From Gemmobacter megaterium (GTDB taxonomy: Bacteria; Pseudomonadota; Alphaproteobacteria; Rhodobacterales; Rhodobacteraceae): a stretch of 64,000 nt of DNA. Below, in pieces: positions 28,473 through 38,621 of this stretch. The translations under genes and the position numbers were made by a program. The stretch is taken from the NCBI RefSeq assembly GCF_900156815.1, contig NZ_FTOT01000001.1, positions 372,001-436,000 on the forward strand, in the 5' to 3' direction. The notes beneath the pieces are model-generated. The model was given only the letters and a program-made list of their open reading frames with translations, was not told the origin of the DNA and ran no database searches. How positions within the stretch are numbered: position 1 is the stretch's first letter; each line of letters opens with the position of its first letter.

Positions 28473-29884
28473 GGCTGCACCTCCAGGATACGCGGCGCAA
28501 GGCCCTGGTCTTCCAGCCAGTAGCGGCGCAGCATTGCGACCGCCGCCTCCATCCGGTAGCCCGCCGAGGCGCGCATGTCCGACAGCGGCGTGAAATCGCG
28601 GCGCAGCGCCGCGCATGCGGCCTCGACCGTTGCTTGCGACCAGTCGGATCCCAGCAGCGCCGCTTCGGCGCCGGAGGCGCGCTTTGGTGTTCCCGCCATG
28701 CCACCAAAGGCGATGCGCGCAGCGCTTACGCGCCCCTTGTCGAGGGTGATGTTCAGCGCCCCCAGCACGGCCGAGATATCCTGGTCGAACCGTTTCGACA
28801 GCTTGTAGCATTTCAGCCGGTCGGGCTGGCGCGGAACGCTGACCGCCTCGACAAATTCGCCGGGCTGGCGGTCCTGTTTGCCATAGTCGAGAAAGAACTG
28901 CTCCAGCGGCAGCGCGCGCCGCGCCTGACCCCGGCGCAGATGCAGCGTTGCGCCAAGCGCGATGAGGGCCGGCGGGCCGTCACCGATGGGAGAGCCGTTG
29001 GCGATATTGCCGCCCACGGTTGCGGCATTGCGCACCTGGGTCGAGCCGAAGCGGCGCAGCATCTCGGCGAAATCGGGGTGCAGCGGTGCGATTCCGCGGC
29101 GCAGATCCTCGATGGTGGTGGCCGCGCCGATATGGATGGCGCTGTCGGTCACACGGATGCCCGACAGATCGGGAATGCCTGCGACAAAGGCCACCGGGCC
29201 AAGGTCGCGCATCTGTTTCGTGACCCAGAGCCCGACATCGGTGGCCCCGGCGATCAGGCGCCCCTGGGGATTGGCCAGATACCAGTCGGCCAGGTCGTCG
29301 GCGGTGCGCAGATGGGGGGCGTCGAGGGGGGCCTCGGCCCCCCGCGCCTGCGGCGCTCCCCCCGAGGGTATTTGGGGCAAGATGAATGTGGCAGGGTCGT
29401 CCCGGATCCAGTCCGGCGCCGGTTCGGCGCTGGCGGCGCTGGCGGCGCGGATGATCGGGGCATAGCCGGTGCAGCGGCACAGATTGCCGGCAAGCACGGT
29501 ATCATGATCGGTGTCGCCGTGCAGATGCGCCGTCACCATCGAGGTGATGAAGCCGGGGGTGCAGAAGCCACATTGGCTGCCGTGGCAATCGACCATCGCG
29601 CGTTGCACCGGATGCAGCGTGCCATCAGGGGCCGCCATGCCTTCGACCGTGCGCACGGCCTTGCCCTGGAGCTGGGGCAGGAACAGGATGCAGGCGTTCA
29701 GCGCCCGCGCGCCTTGGGCATCGGTGACCATCACCGTGCAGGCGCCGCAATCGCCTTCGTTGCAGCCCTCCTTGGTGCCGGTCAGCCCGCGATCCTCGCG
29801 CAGCCAGTCGAGAAGGGTCCGGGTCGGCGCGATGTCGCGCAGACGGACTGGCGTTCCGTTCAGGAGAAACGCAATCTCGGTCAT
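28469..29884 (-). CDS. xdhA: Xanthine dehydrogenase, iron-sulfur/FAD subunit
   Basis: The 471-residue subunit passes electrons from Mo to NAD. The N-terminal [2Fe-2S] domain shows [13 protein letters not shown], the second cluster domain [13 protein letters not shown] and [12 protein letters not shown]; the FAD domain (from about residue 190) has ATDVGLWV and [14 protein letters not shown]. The start at 29884 is by alignment ([10 protein letters not shown]). Residues about 167-176 ([10 protein letters not shown]) in the linker between the domains are encoded by a dispersed repeat, opposite in orientation to the one in xdhB. It is the first gene of the operon, divergent from dnaE across 244 nt. 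Confidence 0.95.
   Translation of the reverse strand: MTEIAFLLNGTPVRLRDIAPTRTLLDWLREDRGLTGTKEGCNEGDCGACTVMVTDAQGARALNACILFLPQLQGKAVRTVEGMAAPDGTLHPVQRAMVDCHGSQCGFCTPGFITSMVTAHLHGDTDHDTVLAGNLCRCTGYAPIIRAASAASAEPAPDWIRDDPATFILPQIPSGGAPQARGAEAPLDAPHLRTADDLADWYLANPQGRLIAGATDVGLWVTKQMRDLGPVAFVAGIPDLSGIRVTDSAIHIGAATTIEDLRRGIAPLHPDFAEMLRRFGSTQVRNAATVGGNIANGSPIGDGPPALIALGATLHLRRGQARRALPLEQFFLDYGKQDRQPGEFVEAVSVPRQPDRLKCYKLSKRFDQDISAVLGALNITLDKGRVSAARIAFGGMAGTPKRASGAEAALLGSDWSQATVEAACAALRRDFTPLSDMRASAGYRMEAAVAMLRRYWLEDQGLAPRILEVQP
29359..29385 (-). repeat. Dispersed GC-rich repeat, copy 5, inside xdhA
   Basis: On the minus strand it reads TTCATCTTGCCCCAAATACC then CTCGGGGGG, one substitution from copy 3 in the core. 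It is in frame with xdhA and translated as [10 protein letters not shown], in the linker between the iron-sulfur and FAD domains. Confidence 0.85.
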
Positions 29885-30128
29885 GTCTCGTTCCGCCGCG
29901 GTACGTCCCTGATGGTGGAGTTTCGCGCCCGGCCCGATGCGGCGTAAGGCGGGGCGCACTCCGTTGGGGGTCAGGAAAGCGCGGGGGGGCAGGGTTTGTC
30001 CAGCGGCTTGTTCATGGAATGGGCGGAAACACCTTCCGGAATGCCCGAAGAATGGCGTTGTGCCGCTTTTCCGGGCGGGACCGTTTCGGGGCTGGAACTG
30101 GGTGGGCGCGCGGGACTAATCTGCGGGC

Positions 30129-33100
30129 ATGAGCAAAGCCCGATTCATCCACCTGCGCACCCATACCGAATATTCGCTGCTGGAAGGGGCCTTTCCCCTG
30201 AAAGGGCTGGTCAAGGCGGCGGCTGCCGCCGGGATGCCCGCGATTGCGGTTACAGATACCAACAACCTGTTCGCCGCGCTGGAATTTTCCGTCACGGCGC
30301 TGGGGGCGGGGGTTCAGCCGATCATCGGCTGCCAGATCTCGCTGCGCTATGACCTGGCCCAGCCCGGCGAAAAGCCCAAGGCGCCTGCGGCCATCGTGCT
30401 GCTGGCGCAGTCCGAAGCGGGCTACATGAACCTGATGAAGCTGAATTCCTGCCTGTATCTGCCGCAGAGCATGGAGGCGGTGCAGGTCACGCTGGAGGAG
30501 TTGGCGGCGCATTCCGAGGGGCTGATCTGCCTGACCGGGGCCAGCGACGGGCCGGTGGGGCGGCTGTTGCGGGCCGGACAGGGCGCGCGGGCCGAGGCGT
30601 TGGTGCGGCGTCTGGCGGAGATCTATCCCGACCGGCTGTACATGGAGGTGCAGCGCCATCCGGGCGAGGAGGGCAAGCCCACCGAAGCCGAACGCGCGAC
30701 CGAGCGCGGTTTCATCGAGATGGCCTATGCCATGGGGCTGCCGTTGGTGGCAACGAATGACGTGCATTTCCCCAAGCCCGACATGTACGAGGCCCATGAC
30801 GCGCTGTTGTGCATTGCCGATGGCGCCTATGTGGACCAGACCGCGCCGCGCCGCCGGCTGACACCGCATCATTGTTTCAAGACTGCCGAGGAGATGGTGG
30901 CCCTGTTCGCCGACCTGCCCGAAGCCATCGAGAACACGGTCGAGATTGCCCGCCGCTGTGCCTATGCCGCCAAGAAGCGGGCGCCGATCCTGCCGCGCTT
31001 TGCCGAGGATGAGGTCGAGGAATTGCGCCGTCAGGCCTGGGAGGGGCTGGATGCGCGGCTTGCGGTGATCCCGCTGGCGGCCCCGCGCGCCGAGTACGAG
31101 GAGCGTCTGCGGTTCGAGTTGGGGATCATCGAGAAGATGGGCTTTCCCGGCTATTTCCTGATCGTGGCGGATTTCATCAAATGGGGCAAGGCGCAGGGCA
31201 TTCCGGTGGGGCCGGGGCGCGGCTCGGGGGCCGGATCGCTGGTTGCCTATGTGCTGACGATCACCGACCTTGACCCCTTGCGCTATGCGCTGCTGTTCGA
31301 GCGGTTCCTGAACCCCGAGCGGGTGTCGATGCCGGACTTCGACATCGACTTCTGCATGGATCGCCGCGAGGAGGTGATCCAGTATGTGCAGCAGAAATAT
31401 GGCCGCGAGAAGGTGGCGCAGATCATCACCTTTGGTGCGCTGTTGTCCAAGGCGGCGGTGCGCGACGTGGGCCGCGTGTTGCAGATGTCGTATGGGCAGG
31501 TCGACAAGCTGTCCAAGATGATCCCGGTCGAAGGGGTGAAACCTGTCAGCATTACCAAGGCCCTGGCCGACGAACCCCGGTTGCGCGAAGCCGCGAAGGA
31601 AGAGGTGGTCGGTCGCCTGCTGGGCCATGCCGAAAAGATCGAAGGGCTGTTGCGCAATGCCTCGACCCATGCTGCGGGGGTGGTGATCGGGGACCGGCCG
31701 CTGGACGAGCTGGTGCCGCTGTACCGCGATCCACGCTCTGACATGCCTGCGACGCAGTTCAACATGAAATGGGTCGAGGCGGCAGGGCTGGTCAAGTTCG
31801 ACTTTCTGGGCCTCAAGACGCTGACGGTGATCCAGAACGCGCTGGATCTGATCCGGGGCCAAGGCCGCAATCTGCACGAAGCGGCGGACGGGCGGCAGCT
31901 TTATGCCCCACCCGAGGGGGCTGTCAACGAAATCAACGCGATACCGCTGGATGATGAAGCATCCTATCAACTGTACGCGGCGGCGCGGACGGTGGCGGTG
32001 TTCCAGGTGGAATCCAGCGGCATGATGGATGCGCTGCGGCGCATGAAGCCCACCTGCATCGAGGATATCGTGGCGCTGGTGGCACTGTACCGCCCCGGCC
32101 CGATGGAGAACATCCCGGTCTATTGCGAGGTCAAGCATGGCCTCAAGCCCTTGGAATCGTTGCATCCTACGATTGATCCGATCCTCAGGGAAACCCAAGG
32201 CATCATCGTCTATCAGGAACAGGTGATGCAGATCGCGCAGGTCATGGCCGGCTATTCGCTGGGCGGCGCCGACCTGCTGCGCCGGGCGATGGGCAAGAAG
32301 ATCGCCGAGGAGATGGCCAAGGAGCGGCCCAAATTCGTCGAAGGCGCCAAGGCAACGCATGGAATCGACGCGAAGAAGGCCGGTGAAGTCTTTGACCTTT
32401 TGGAGAAATTCGCGAACTACGGCTTCAACAAGTCGCACGCGGCGGCCTATGCGGTGGTCAGCTATCAGACCGCCTGGCTGAAGGCGAACCATCCGGTCGA
32501 GTTCATGGCTGCGGTGATGAACTGCGATATCCACCTGACCGACAAGCTGAACGTCTACAAACGCGAGGTGGACCGGATGGGGATCGAGGTGGTACCGCCG
32601 TGCGTCAACCGCTCGGATGCCACCTTCACCGTGGACAAGGGCCGCGTTGTCTATGCGCTGGGGGCGTTGAAGAACGTGGGCGTCGAGGCGATGCGGATGA
32701 TCGTCGCGGCGCGGGGGACGCAGCCCTTTCGCGATCTGGCCGATTTCGCCAGCCGGGTGGATCTGAAAAAGGTCGGCAAGCGGCCGCTGGAAATGCTGGC
32801 GCGCGCCGGGGCCTTTGACCTGCTGGACGGCAACCGCGCCAAGGTGTTCGAGGCGCTGGACGGGCTGGTCGCCTATTCGGCGGCGGTGCACGAGGCGCGC
32901 GGCTCGGCCCAGGTGTCGCTGTTCGGCGAGGCGGGGGCGGATCTGCCGCCGCCGCGGATCATCGGTCGCAACGATTGGTTGCCGGTGGAACGGCTGCAAC
33001 AGGAACATATGGCCATCGGTTTCTATCTGTCGGGCCACCCGCTGGATGACTGGATGGGCGCCCTGAAGCGCAAGAACGTGATGACACTGGCCGAGGTGAC

Positions 33101-33626
33101 GCGCCGGGCCGAAGGCGGGCCGGTGGTGGCCAAGCTGGCCGGATCGGTCGGCGCACGGCAGGAACGCAAATCGTCGCGCGGGAACCGCTTTGCCTTTGTC
33201 GCCTGTTCGGATCCGACGGGGCTTTATGAGGTGACGGTATTCTCGGATGTGCTGGATCAGGCGCGGCAGTTCCTGGAGCCGGGCATGAACGTGGTGCTGA
33301 CGGTCGAGGCGACGCTGGAAGGGGACAGCCTGAAGCTGCTGGCGCGCGGGGTGCAGCCCGTCGAGACGCTGGCCGCGGATGCCGGGGCCCAGGCGTTGCG
33401 TGTGCATCTGGCCGAGGCCCATGCGGCGGCGGCGGTTGCGGCCTTGCTGGAGCGGGCGCGGGCCGATGCGGGGCGGATGGCCAAGGGGCAGGTCATGGTC
33501 TGCGTGGCCGATGGTGGCAGCGGGCAAGAGATCGACATCGCCCTGCCGGGGCAGTGGCCGCTGGGGCCGCAGGTCAAGGGCGCGCTGAAGGCGGTGCAGG
33601 GCGTGCTGGCGGTGGAAGAACTCTAG
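30129..33626 (+). CDS. dnaE: DNA polymerase III alpha subunit
   Basis: The 1165-residue replicative polymerase has an N-terminal PHP domain (FIHLRTHTEYSLLEGAFP), the palm with GPGRGSGAGSLVAYVL and MPDFDIDFCMDRR, whose Asp residues are catalytic, fingers around QEQVMQIAQVMAGYSLGGAD and the tandem HhH with GFNKSHAAAYAVV, and a C-terminal OB fold (about 980-1070). Length matches the proteobacterial DnaE1. It is a single gene; no terminator is evident before the convergent hydrolase gene 9 nt away. Confidence 0.98.
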   Translation: MSKARFIHLRTHTEYSLLEGAFPLKGLVKAAAAAGMPAIAVTDTNNLFAALEFSVTALGAGVQPIIGCQISLRYDLAQPGEKPKAPAAIVLLAQSEAGYMNLMKLNSCLYLPQSMEAVQVTLEELAAHSEGLICLTGASDGPVGRLLRAGQGARAEALVRRLAEIYPDRLYMEVQRHPGEEGKPTEAERATERGFIEMAYAMGLPLVATNDVHFPKPDMYEAHDALLCIADGAYVDQTAPRRRLTPHHCFKTAEEMVALFADLPEAIENTVEIARRCAYAAKKRAPILPRFAEDEVEELRRQAWEGLDARLAVIPLAAPRAEYEERLRFELGIIEKMGFPGYFLIVADFIKWGKAQGIPVGPGRGSGAGSLVAYVLTITDLDPLRYALLFERFLNPERVSMPDFDIDFCMDRREEVIQYVQQKYGREKVAQIITFGALLSKAAVRDVGRVLQMSYGQVDKLSKMIPVEGVKPVSITKALADEPRLREAAKEEVVGRLLGHAEKIEGLLRNASTHAAGVVIGDRPLDELVPLYRDPRSDMPATQFNMKWVEAAGLVKFDFLGLKTLTVIQNALDLIRGQGRNLHEAADGRQLYAPPEGAVNEINAIPLDDEASYQLYAAARTVAVFQVESSGMMDALRRMKPTCIEDIVALVALYRPGPMENIPVYCEVKHGLKPLESLHPTIDPILRETQGIIVYQEQVMQIAQVMAGYSLGGADLLRRAMGKKIAEEMAKERPKFVEGAKATHGIDAKKAGEVFDLLEKFANYGFNKSHAAAYAVVSYQTAWLKANHPVEFMAAVMNCDIHLTDKLNVYKREVDRMGIEVVPPCVNRSDATFTVDKGRVVYALGALKNVGVEAMRMIVAARGTQPFRDLADFASRVDLKKVGKRPLEMLARAGAFDLLDGNRAKVFEALDGLVAYSAAVHEARGSAQVSLFGEAGADLPPPRIIGRNDWLPVERLQQEHMAIGFYLSGHPLDDWMGALKRKNVMTLAEVTRRAEGGPVVAKLAGSVGARQERKSSRGNRFAFVACSDPTGLYEVTVFSDVLDQARQFLEPGMNVVLTVEATLEGDSLKLLARGVQPVETLAADAGAQALRVHLAEAHAAAAVAALLERARADAGRMAKGQVMVCVADGGSGQEIDIALPGQWPLGPQVKGALKAVQGVLAVEEL

Positions 33627-33634
33627 CGCCCGCC

Positions 33635-35296
33635 CTAGCCCCCCCGGTTCGGATCGCTGAGGCCCAACCCGTCGAGCCGGGCGCGAATGCGGTCCAGCGC
33701 GGCGTGCCCCGGCACCGGCCCCAGTACGGCCGCCCAGGTCGTCAGGTAATGCTCGGGAGCGTAGACATGCCCATGCCCTGCGGGCGTACGATTTGCCAAC
33801 AGCATATCGACCCCCGTTTGCAGCAGCGTGACCACCGGATACCAGCGCACATGTGGCGAGACATCCGGACCGCGTGGGGCCAGCCATTCGGGCGGGCGAT
33901 ACAGGTCGCGCGGATCGAAAAAGGTGATCGCATCGCTGGCATATTGCAGGAAGGCCAGCCGCATCGGCCCCCAGGGCGCAGAGCCGTTTTCGGCAAAGCC
34001 TGTCTGGTTGGCAAAGCGCAGGGTCTTGCCCGAGCTGAGCCTTGGCAGCCAGACGGGGCTGTCTGCAAGGCGGCTGCGGGTGGCCTCTTGCCAGATGGTG
34101 CTGGCAAAGGGCGGGCCGCTCCAGACCGCGCCATGGATCGGATCGTCGAGCATCTCGATCAGCGCGGCAGAGCGGGCCGAGTTCAACGCGCCAAGGCTGA
34201 GCCCGTGCAGATACAACCGTGGGCGGTTGTCGCGGGGCAGCGCGCTCCAATGGCCATGCACCGCGCGAAACAGCGCCTGGGCGGTTTCTGCGCCATAGTC
34301 GGGTTCGACCAGCAACGAGAGCGGGCTGGACAGGTAGGAATACTGCACCGCCACGCTGGCGATGTCGCCACCCGCCAGATATTCGGCGGGGGCGATGCCG
34401 GCGGGATCCACCCAGCCGGTGCCGGTCGGGGTGACGATCACCAGAACCGAACGCTCAAAGCCGCCGGCGCGGATCAGATCGCGCAGGGCGAGGGCCGCGC
34501 GGTCCTCGGGGGTTTCCGCCGCGGGCAGGCCGACATAGATGCGGATCGGGGACAGGGCGGGCTGCTCCAGCGTCGCCGCGATCTCGTCGCGGGTCGGGCC
34601 AGAGGCGACGAAGGCCCGCCCTTCGCGCCCCAGATCATCCCAGGCGACCAGCGAGGCGGGGCTTCCGGCTCGGGTCGGGTCGGCGGGCGGTGGCTGGTCG
34701 GGCTGGATCAGCGCGTCGATCTGGCGGTACGAGGCATCGAGCGCGCGCAGCACGGTGCGAAACATCAGCGTGTTGGCCAGGGTCCAGACGACGAACAGCG
34801 CCAGCACCGCACCCAGCACCGCTGCGGTTCGCGGCGGCAGCACGCGCCCGGCCAGCCGGACCCCGATCCTGATCGCGGCAACGATGGCACGGCCGATCCC
34901 GTATCCGACCGCAGCGACGGGCAGGGCGATGGCACAGATCAGCCAGGGCCGCGCGGTCTCGACCGGGGGTAATCCCATGACGGCGTGGATCGAGTTCTGC
35001 CAGGGCGTCACCTGCGCGAGGTTCCACACCGACAGCACCGCCGCAGGCACCACAAGCGCAAGGCCGATGCGGCGCGCGGCGCGGTCCGGGGGGGCGGGCA
35101 ACTGTGCCGCCAGCCATAGCCAGCGCGCCAACTGCCACAGTCCCAGGCCAATCGCGAGGCACGCCCCGGCCAACCCGCCCTGCACCACCGCATCGCGCGG
35201 AATCAGGCTGGGCGTCAGCGACGCGGCAAAGGCCGCCAGTCCAAGCGCAAGGCCCGGCAGGATCGAAGCTGGTGGAACGATGTCGCGTGCGGTCAT
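33635..35296 (-). CDS. Membrane-anchored alpha/beta-hydrolase family protein
   Basis: The 553-residue protein has an N-terminal membrane domain with about five or six segments (residues 10-190) and a C-terminal alpha/beta-hydrolase domain in which LYLHGLSLGALNSA carries the Gly-x-Ser-x-Gly elbow and a late GHGHVYAPEHYLTTWA could hold the His. This is the two-part family (Abhydrolase_9 with its N-terminal membrane domain) found in actinobacteria and alphaproteobacteria; its substrate is unknown, lipids being likely. The start at 35296 is chosen over 21 upstream codons because MTARDIVPP precedes the first helix directly. Confidence 0.8.
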   Translation of the reverse strand: MTARDIVPPASILPGLALGLAAFAASLTPSLIPRDAVVQGGLAGACLAIGLGLWQLARWLWLAAQLPAPPDRAARRIGLALVVPAAVLSVWNLAQVTPWQNSIHAVMGLPPVETARPWLICAIALPVAAVGYGIGRAIVAAIRIGVRLAGRVLPPRTAAVLGAVLALFVVWTLANTLMFRTVLRALDASYRQIDALIQPDQPPPADPTRAGSPASLVAWDDLGREGRAFVASGPTRDEIAATLEQPALSPIRIYVGLPAAETPEDRAALALRDLIRAGGFERSVLVIVTPTGTGWVDPAGIAPAEYLAGGDIASVAVQYSYLSSPLSLLVEPDYGAETAQALFRAVHGHWSALPRDNRPRLYLHGLSLGALNSARSAALIEMLDDPIHGAVWSGPPFASTIWQEATRSRLADSPVWLPRLSSGKTLRFANQTGFAENGSAPWGPMRLAFLQYASDAITFFDPRDLYRPPEWLAPRGPDVSPHVRWYPVVTLLQTGVDMLLANRTPAGHGHVYAPEHYLTTWAAVLGPVPGHAALDRIRARLDGLGLSDPNRGG

Positions 35297-35454
35297 TCTG
35301 TGGCCTTGTTGCCCGCACTCTAGCCGCCGTGTCGGCCGAAACTCAATGGCACAGAGCACCCGGATGAAACATATGAAATCAGGAATGTATTGACGTGGAT
35401 CAAGGACGCCGGCGGCGGGCCGGGCGATCAGCGGGGCAGAACAAGGAGACCATC

Positions 35455-35796
35455 ATGGACTGGACCGCCAAGATCGCCAAGCAACGCGATGACCTGCGCC
35501 TGTTGCACAAGGCCATTCCCGAAACTTCCAAGGGCTTTGCACTGCTGTCAAAGGGGGTCAAGGAACATGGCGTGCTGGAGTTCAAGCACAAGGAATACAT
35601 CGCGCTTGGCATTGCGATTGCCCAATGCTGCGAACCCTGTATCGGCTTTCACGTCGAGGCGCTGATGAAGGCGGGCGCCAGCCGGGAGGAGATGGCCGAT
35701 GTCGTGGCCATGGCGGTGCAGATGGGCGGCGGTCCGGCGCTGATGTATGGCGCACGGGCGATCGCCTGCTGGGACGAGCTGTCCGCCGAAGGCTGA
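35455..35796 (+). CDS. Carboxymuconolactone decarboxylase/AhpD-like protein
   Basis: The 113-residue helical protein carries CEPCIGFH, the CxxCxxxH active site of the AhpD-like branch, with HKEYIALGIAIAQ before it and ASREEMADVVAMAVQMGGGPA after it. Such proteins are thiol-disulfide peroxidase partners in the cytoplasm; no peroxiredoxin gene adjoins. The start at 35455 follows AAGGAG. It is transcribed away from the membrane hydrolase gene. Confidence 0.88.
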   Translation: MDWTAKIAKQRDDLRLLHKAIPETSKGFALLSKGVKEHGVLEFKHKEYIALGIAIAQCCEPCIGFHVEALMKAGASREEMADVVAMAVQMGGGPALMYGARAIACWDELSAEG

Positions 35797-35905
35797 TGCG
35801 CAGGGCCGGGGCGGCCTGACGGTTTCGTGAACGCCCTCGCCACCGACAGGGGCGTGACAGGTCGCGGCAGGCAGGGCAGAACGGGCCTGCCTGATCGGAG
35901 CCGCC

Positions 35906-36727
35906 ATGCCGTCTGCCCCTGCCGTTCGCCGCGCCCCCCATGGTCCCGCCGTGCTTCTGCTGCTGTTGCTGCTGTTGCTGGCGCTGCTGGCGGCGTGCGG
36001 GCGACCGGCCCCGCAGAACCGGCCCATGGCCCCGGTGACGCTGAGCGCGCCGCGATTCGACGACGCCAAGCCGGTGGATTGGCCGGGCCGCACCCCGCGC
36101 GCCTATGCGGTGCATGGGATCGACATCTCGCGCTGGAACACCGGCATAGACTGGCCGGTGGCCCAGGCCTCGGGTGTGTCCTTTGCCTATATCAAGGCCA
36201 CAGAGGGCGGCGATCATACGGATCCGGAATTCCGCCGCCACTGGGCGGATGCCCGGCGCGCAGGCGTGCCGCGCGGGGCCTATCACTTCTGGTATCACTG
36301 CCGGGGCGGGGCCGAACAGGCCGCCTGGTTCATCCGCAATGTCCCGCGCGAGGCCGGGGCGCTGCCGCCGGTGCTGGATCTGGAATGGCCACGCTCGCGC
36401 AACTGCCCGCACCGGCCCGATGGCGCCCATGTGCGGCGCGAAGCCCGCATTTTCCTTGACAGGCTGGAGGCGCATTACGGCCAGCGCCCGATCATCTACA
36501 CGACCCCGGATTTCTACCGCGATACCGGCATCGGCGCTGTGCGCGCGGAATTCTGGCTGCGCGCCGTGGCCGACCATCCGTCCTCGGTCTATCCGGGGCA
36601 GGGCTGGACGTTCTGGCAATACACCGGGACCGGCCGTATCAACGGCATTCCGGGCAATGTGGATATCAACGCCTTTCGCGGCAGTCCGGGCGCCTGGGCG
36701 CAATGGCTTTCGTCGCGGCGTCAGTGA
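35906..36727 (+). CDS. Glycoside hydrolase family 25 (lysozyme-like) lipoprotein
   Basis: The 273-residue protein has a signal with ten consecutive Leu residues broken once by Ala (VLLLLLLLLLALLAAC) and a lipobox Cys at residue 31, so it is likely anchored in the outer membrane. The catalytic domain starts HGIDISRWNTGIDWP, has FAYIKATEGG, and PPVLDLEWP, the acid pair of GH25 muramidases, and ends WTFWQYTGTGRINGI ... GNVDINAF. It would cut the peptidoglycan glycan chain during wall turnover. The Leu run is encoded by CTG/TTG triplets, a possible slippage site. Confidence 0.9.
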   Translation: MPSAPAVRRAPHGPAVLLLLLLLLLALLAACGRPAPQNRPMAPVTLSAPRFDDAKPVDWPGRTPRAYAVHGIDISRWNTGIDWPVAQASGVSFAYIKATEGGDHTDPEFRRHWADARRAGVPRGAYHFWYHCRGGAEQAAWFIRNVPREAGALPPVLDLEWPRSRNCPHRPDGAHVRREARIFLDRLEAHYGQRPIIYTTPDFYRDTGIGAVRAEFWLRAVADHPSSVYPGQGWTFWQYTGTGRINGIPGNVDINAFRGSPGAWAQWLSSRRQ

Positions 36728-36818
36728 CATGCCGCAAGGCGGCGCGCAGAATCCCGTTTCCCCCTGCGGCGCGATGGGCTACACCCGCGCGGCGAACCGC
36801 AAGGGATGAAAGACGCGC

Positions 36819-38531
36819 ATGGCACGCCACCTGATCACCTCCGCCATTCCCTATATCAACGGGATCAAGCATCTGGGCAATCTGGTGGGCAGCCAGTTGC
36901 CAGCCGATCTGTATGCCCGCTATCTGCGTGGCCGGGGCCACGAGGTGCTGTTCCTGTGCGCCACGGATGAACATGGTACCCCTGCCGAACTGGCCGCAGC
37001 CAAGGCGGGCAAGCCGGTCGATGTCTATTGCGCCGAGATGCACGAGGTTCAGGCCCGGATCGCCGAAGGATTCCGCCTGTCGTTCGACCATTTCGGCCGG
37101 TCCTCCAGCCCGCAGAACCGCGCCCTGACCCAGGGCTTTGCCCGGCGTCTGGCCGAACAGGGGCTGATCCGCGAAGTGACGGAACAGCAGATGTATTCGG
37201 TGGCCGATGGCCGGTTCCTGCCGGACCGCTATATCGAGGGCACCTGTCCGAACTGCGGCTTTGAAAGCGCGCGCGGCGATCAATGCGACAACTGCACCAA
37301 GCAGCTTGACCCGACCGATCTGATCAACCCGCGCTCGGTGATCTCGGGCTCGACCGAGCTGGAACTGCGCGAGACCAAGCACCTTTATCTGCGCCAATCC
37401 GCCATGAAGGGCCAGTTGGAAGCCTGGATCGACAGCAAGACCGACTGGCCGATCCTGTCCACGTCGATTGCCAGGAAATGGCTCAACGATGGCGACGGCC
37501 TGCAAGATCGCGGCATCACCCGCGACCTGCACTGGGGGGTGCCCGCGCAATTCGACGGCGCCCCGTGGCAGGGGATGGACGGCAAGGTCTTTTATGTCTG
37601 GTTCGATGCCCCGATCGAATACATCGCCTGTGCGCAGGAATGGGTCGATGCGGGCAAGGGCGACGACTGGGAACGCTGGTGGCGCACCGACAAGGGCGCC
37701 GGGGATGTGACCTATACCCAGTTCATGGGCAAGGACAACGTGCCGTTCCATACCCTGTCCTTTCCGGTGACGATCCTGGGGTCGGGCGAGCCGTGGAAGC
37801 TGGTCGATTACATCAAATCGTTCAACTATCTGAATTATGATGGTGGCCAGTTCAGCACCTCGCGCGGGCGCGGGGTGTTCATGGACCAGGCGCTCAGCCT
37901 GTTGCCGGCGGATTACTGGCGCTGGTGGCTGCTCAGCCATGCGCCGGAAAGCGCCGACAGCGAGTTCACCTGGGAGAATTTCCAGGTCTCGGTCAACAAG
38001 GATCTGGCCGATGTGCTGGGCAACCTGATCAGCCGCGTGACCAAGTTCTGCCGCGCGAAATTCGGCGAGACGGTGCCGGCCGGCGGGCAGATGGGCGAGC
38101 GTGAGGCAGCACTTGTCGCAGAGCTTGAAACCCGTGTCCGGGCCTACGAGGCCGCGATGGATGCGATGGAGGTTCGCAAGTCGGCCATCGAGTTGCGGGC
38201 GATCTGGGTGGCGGGCAACGAATATCTGCAATCCGCCGCCCCCTGGACGGTGGTCAAGACCGACCCCGAACAGGCGGCGGCGCAGATCCGCCTGGCGCTG
38301 AACCTGATCCGGCTTTATGCCGTGCTGTCGCGCCCCTTCATCCCCGATGCCGCCGCCAGCACCATGGCGGCCATGGGCTGTGACGATTGGACCTGGCCCG
38401 AGGGGGTCGCCGCCGCGCTGGACAGCCTGCCGGTCGGCCATGCGTTCCAGACCCCGGATGTGCTGTTCCGCAAGATCACCGACGAAGAGCGGGCGGAGTG
38501 GCAGGCCCGGTTTGCCGGTCGGCGCGACTGA
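36819..38531 (+). CDS. metG: Methionine-tRNA ligase
   Basis: The 570-residue class I synthetase starts [20 protein letters not shown] with the HIGH-like motif (HLGN), has four zinc-type Cys in [17 protein letters not shown], and the KMSKS-equivalent [11 protein letters not shown]. This STSRG version is normal for the MetRS group of many bacteria and archaea. The anticodon-binding helical domain follows from about residue 390; no C-terminal dimerisation domain is present. It lies 91 nt beyond the lysozyme gene on the same strand. Confidence 0.97.
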   Translation: MARHLITSAIPYINGIKHLGNLVGSQLPADLYARYLRGRGHEVLFLCATDEHGTPAELAAAKAGKPVDVYCAEMHEVQARIAEGFRLSFDHFGRSSSPQNRALTQGFARRLAEQGLIREVTEQQMYSVADGRFLPDRYIEGTCPNCGFESARGDQCDNCTKQLDPTDLINPRSVISGSTELELRETKHLYLRQSAMKGQLEAWIDSKTDWPILSTSIARKWLNDGDGLQDRGITRDLHWGVPAQFDGAPWQGMDGKVFYVWFDAPIEYIACAQEWVDAGKGDDWERWWRTDKGAGDVTYTQFMGKDNVPFHTLSFPVTILGSGEPWKLVDYIKSFNYLNYDGGQFSTSRGRGVFMDQALSLLPADYWRWWLLSHAPESADSEFTWENFQVSVNKDLADVLGNLISRVTKFCRAKFGETVPAGGQMGEREAALVAELETRVRAYEAAMDAMEVRKSAIELRAIWVAGNEYLQSAAPWTVVKTDPEQAAAQIRLALNLIRLYAVLSRPFIPDAAASTMAAMGCDDWTWPEGVAAALDSLPVGHAFQTPDVLFRKITDEERAEWQARFAGRRD

Positions 38532-38621
38532 TCCCTGCCGGGGCCGGGGGACGCCCCCCGGACCCCCGACGGCAAGGCTGTGCCTGGACTACCGTCCCCC
38601 GCCGATGGTCTGCCGTCGCGG

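Noticed and set aside
26130-28523. 797-residue plus-strand frame over xdhB
   Set aside because: Shadow of xdhB, which has all its molybdenum-site motifs.
30012-34250. 1412-residue open frame on the minus strand over dnaE
   Set aside because: It is antisense to a full-length dnaE with intact motifs; the composition (His/Arg/Gln-rich) is that of a high-GC shadow frame and no domain is seen.
38546-38575. GC hairpin between metG and doxX as another copy of the dispersed repeat
   Set aside because: It shares only the C5/G5 runs and lacks the TTCATCTTGC..GAAATAC core, so it was not counted.
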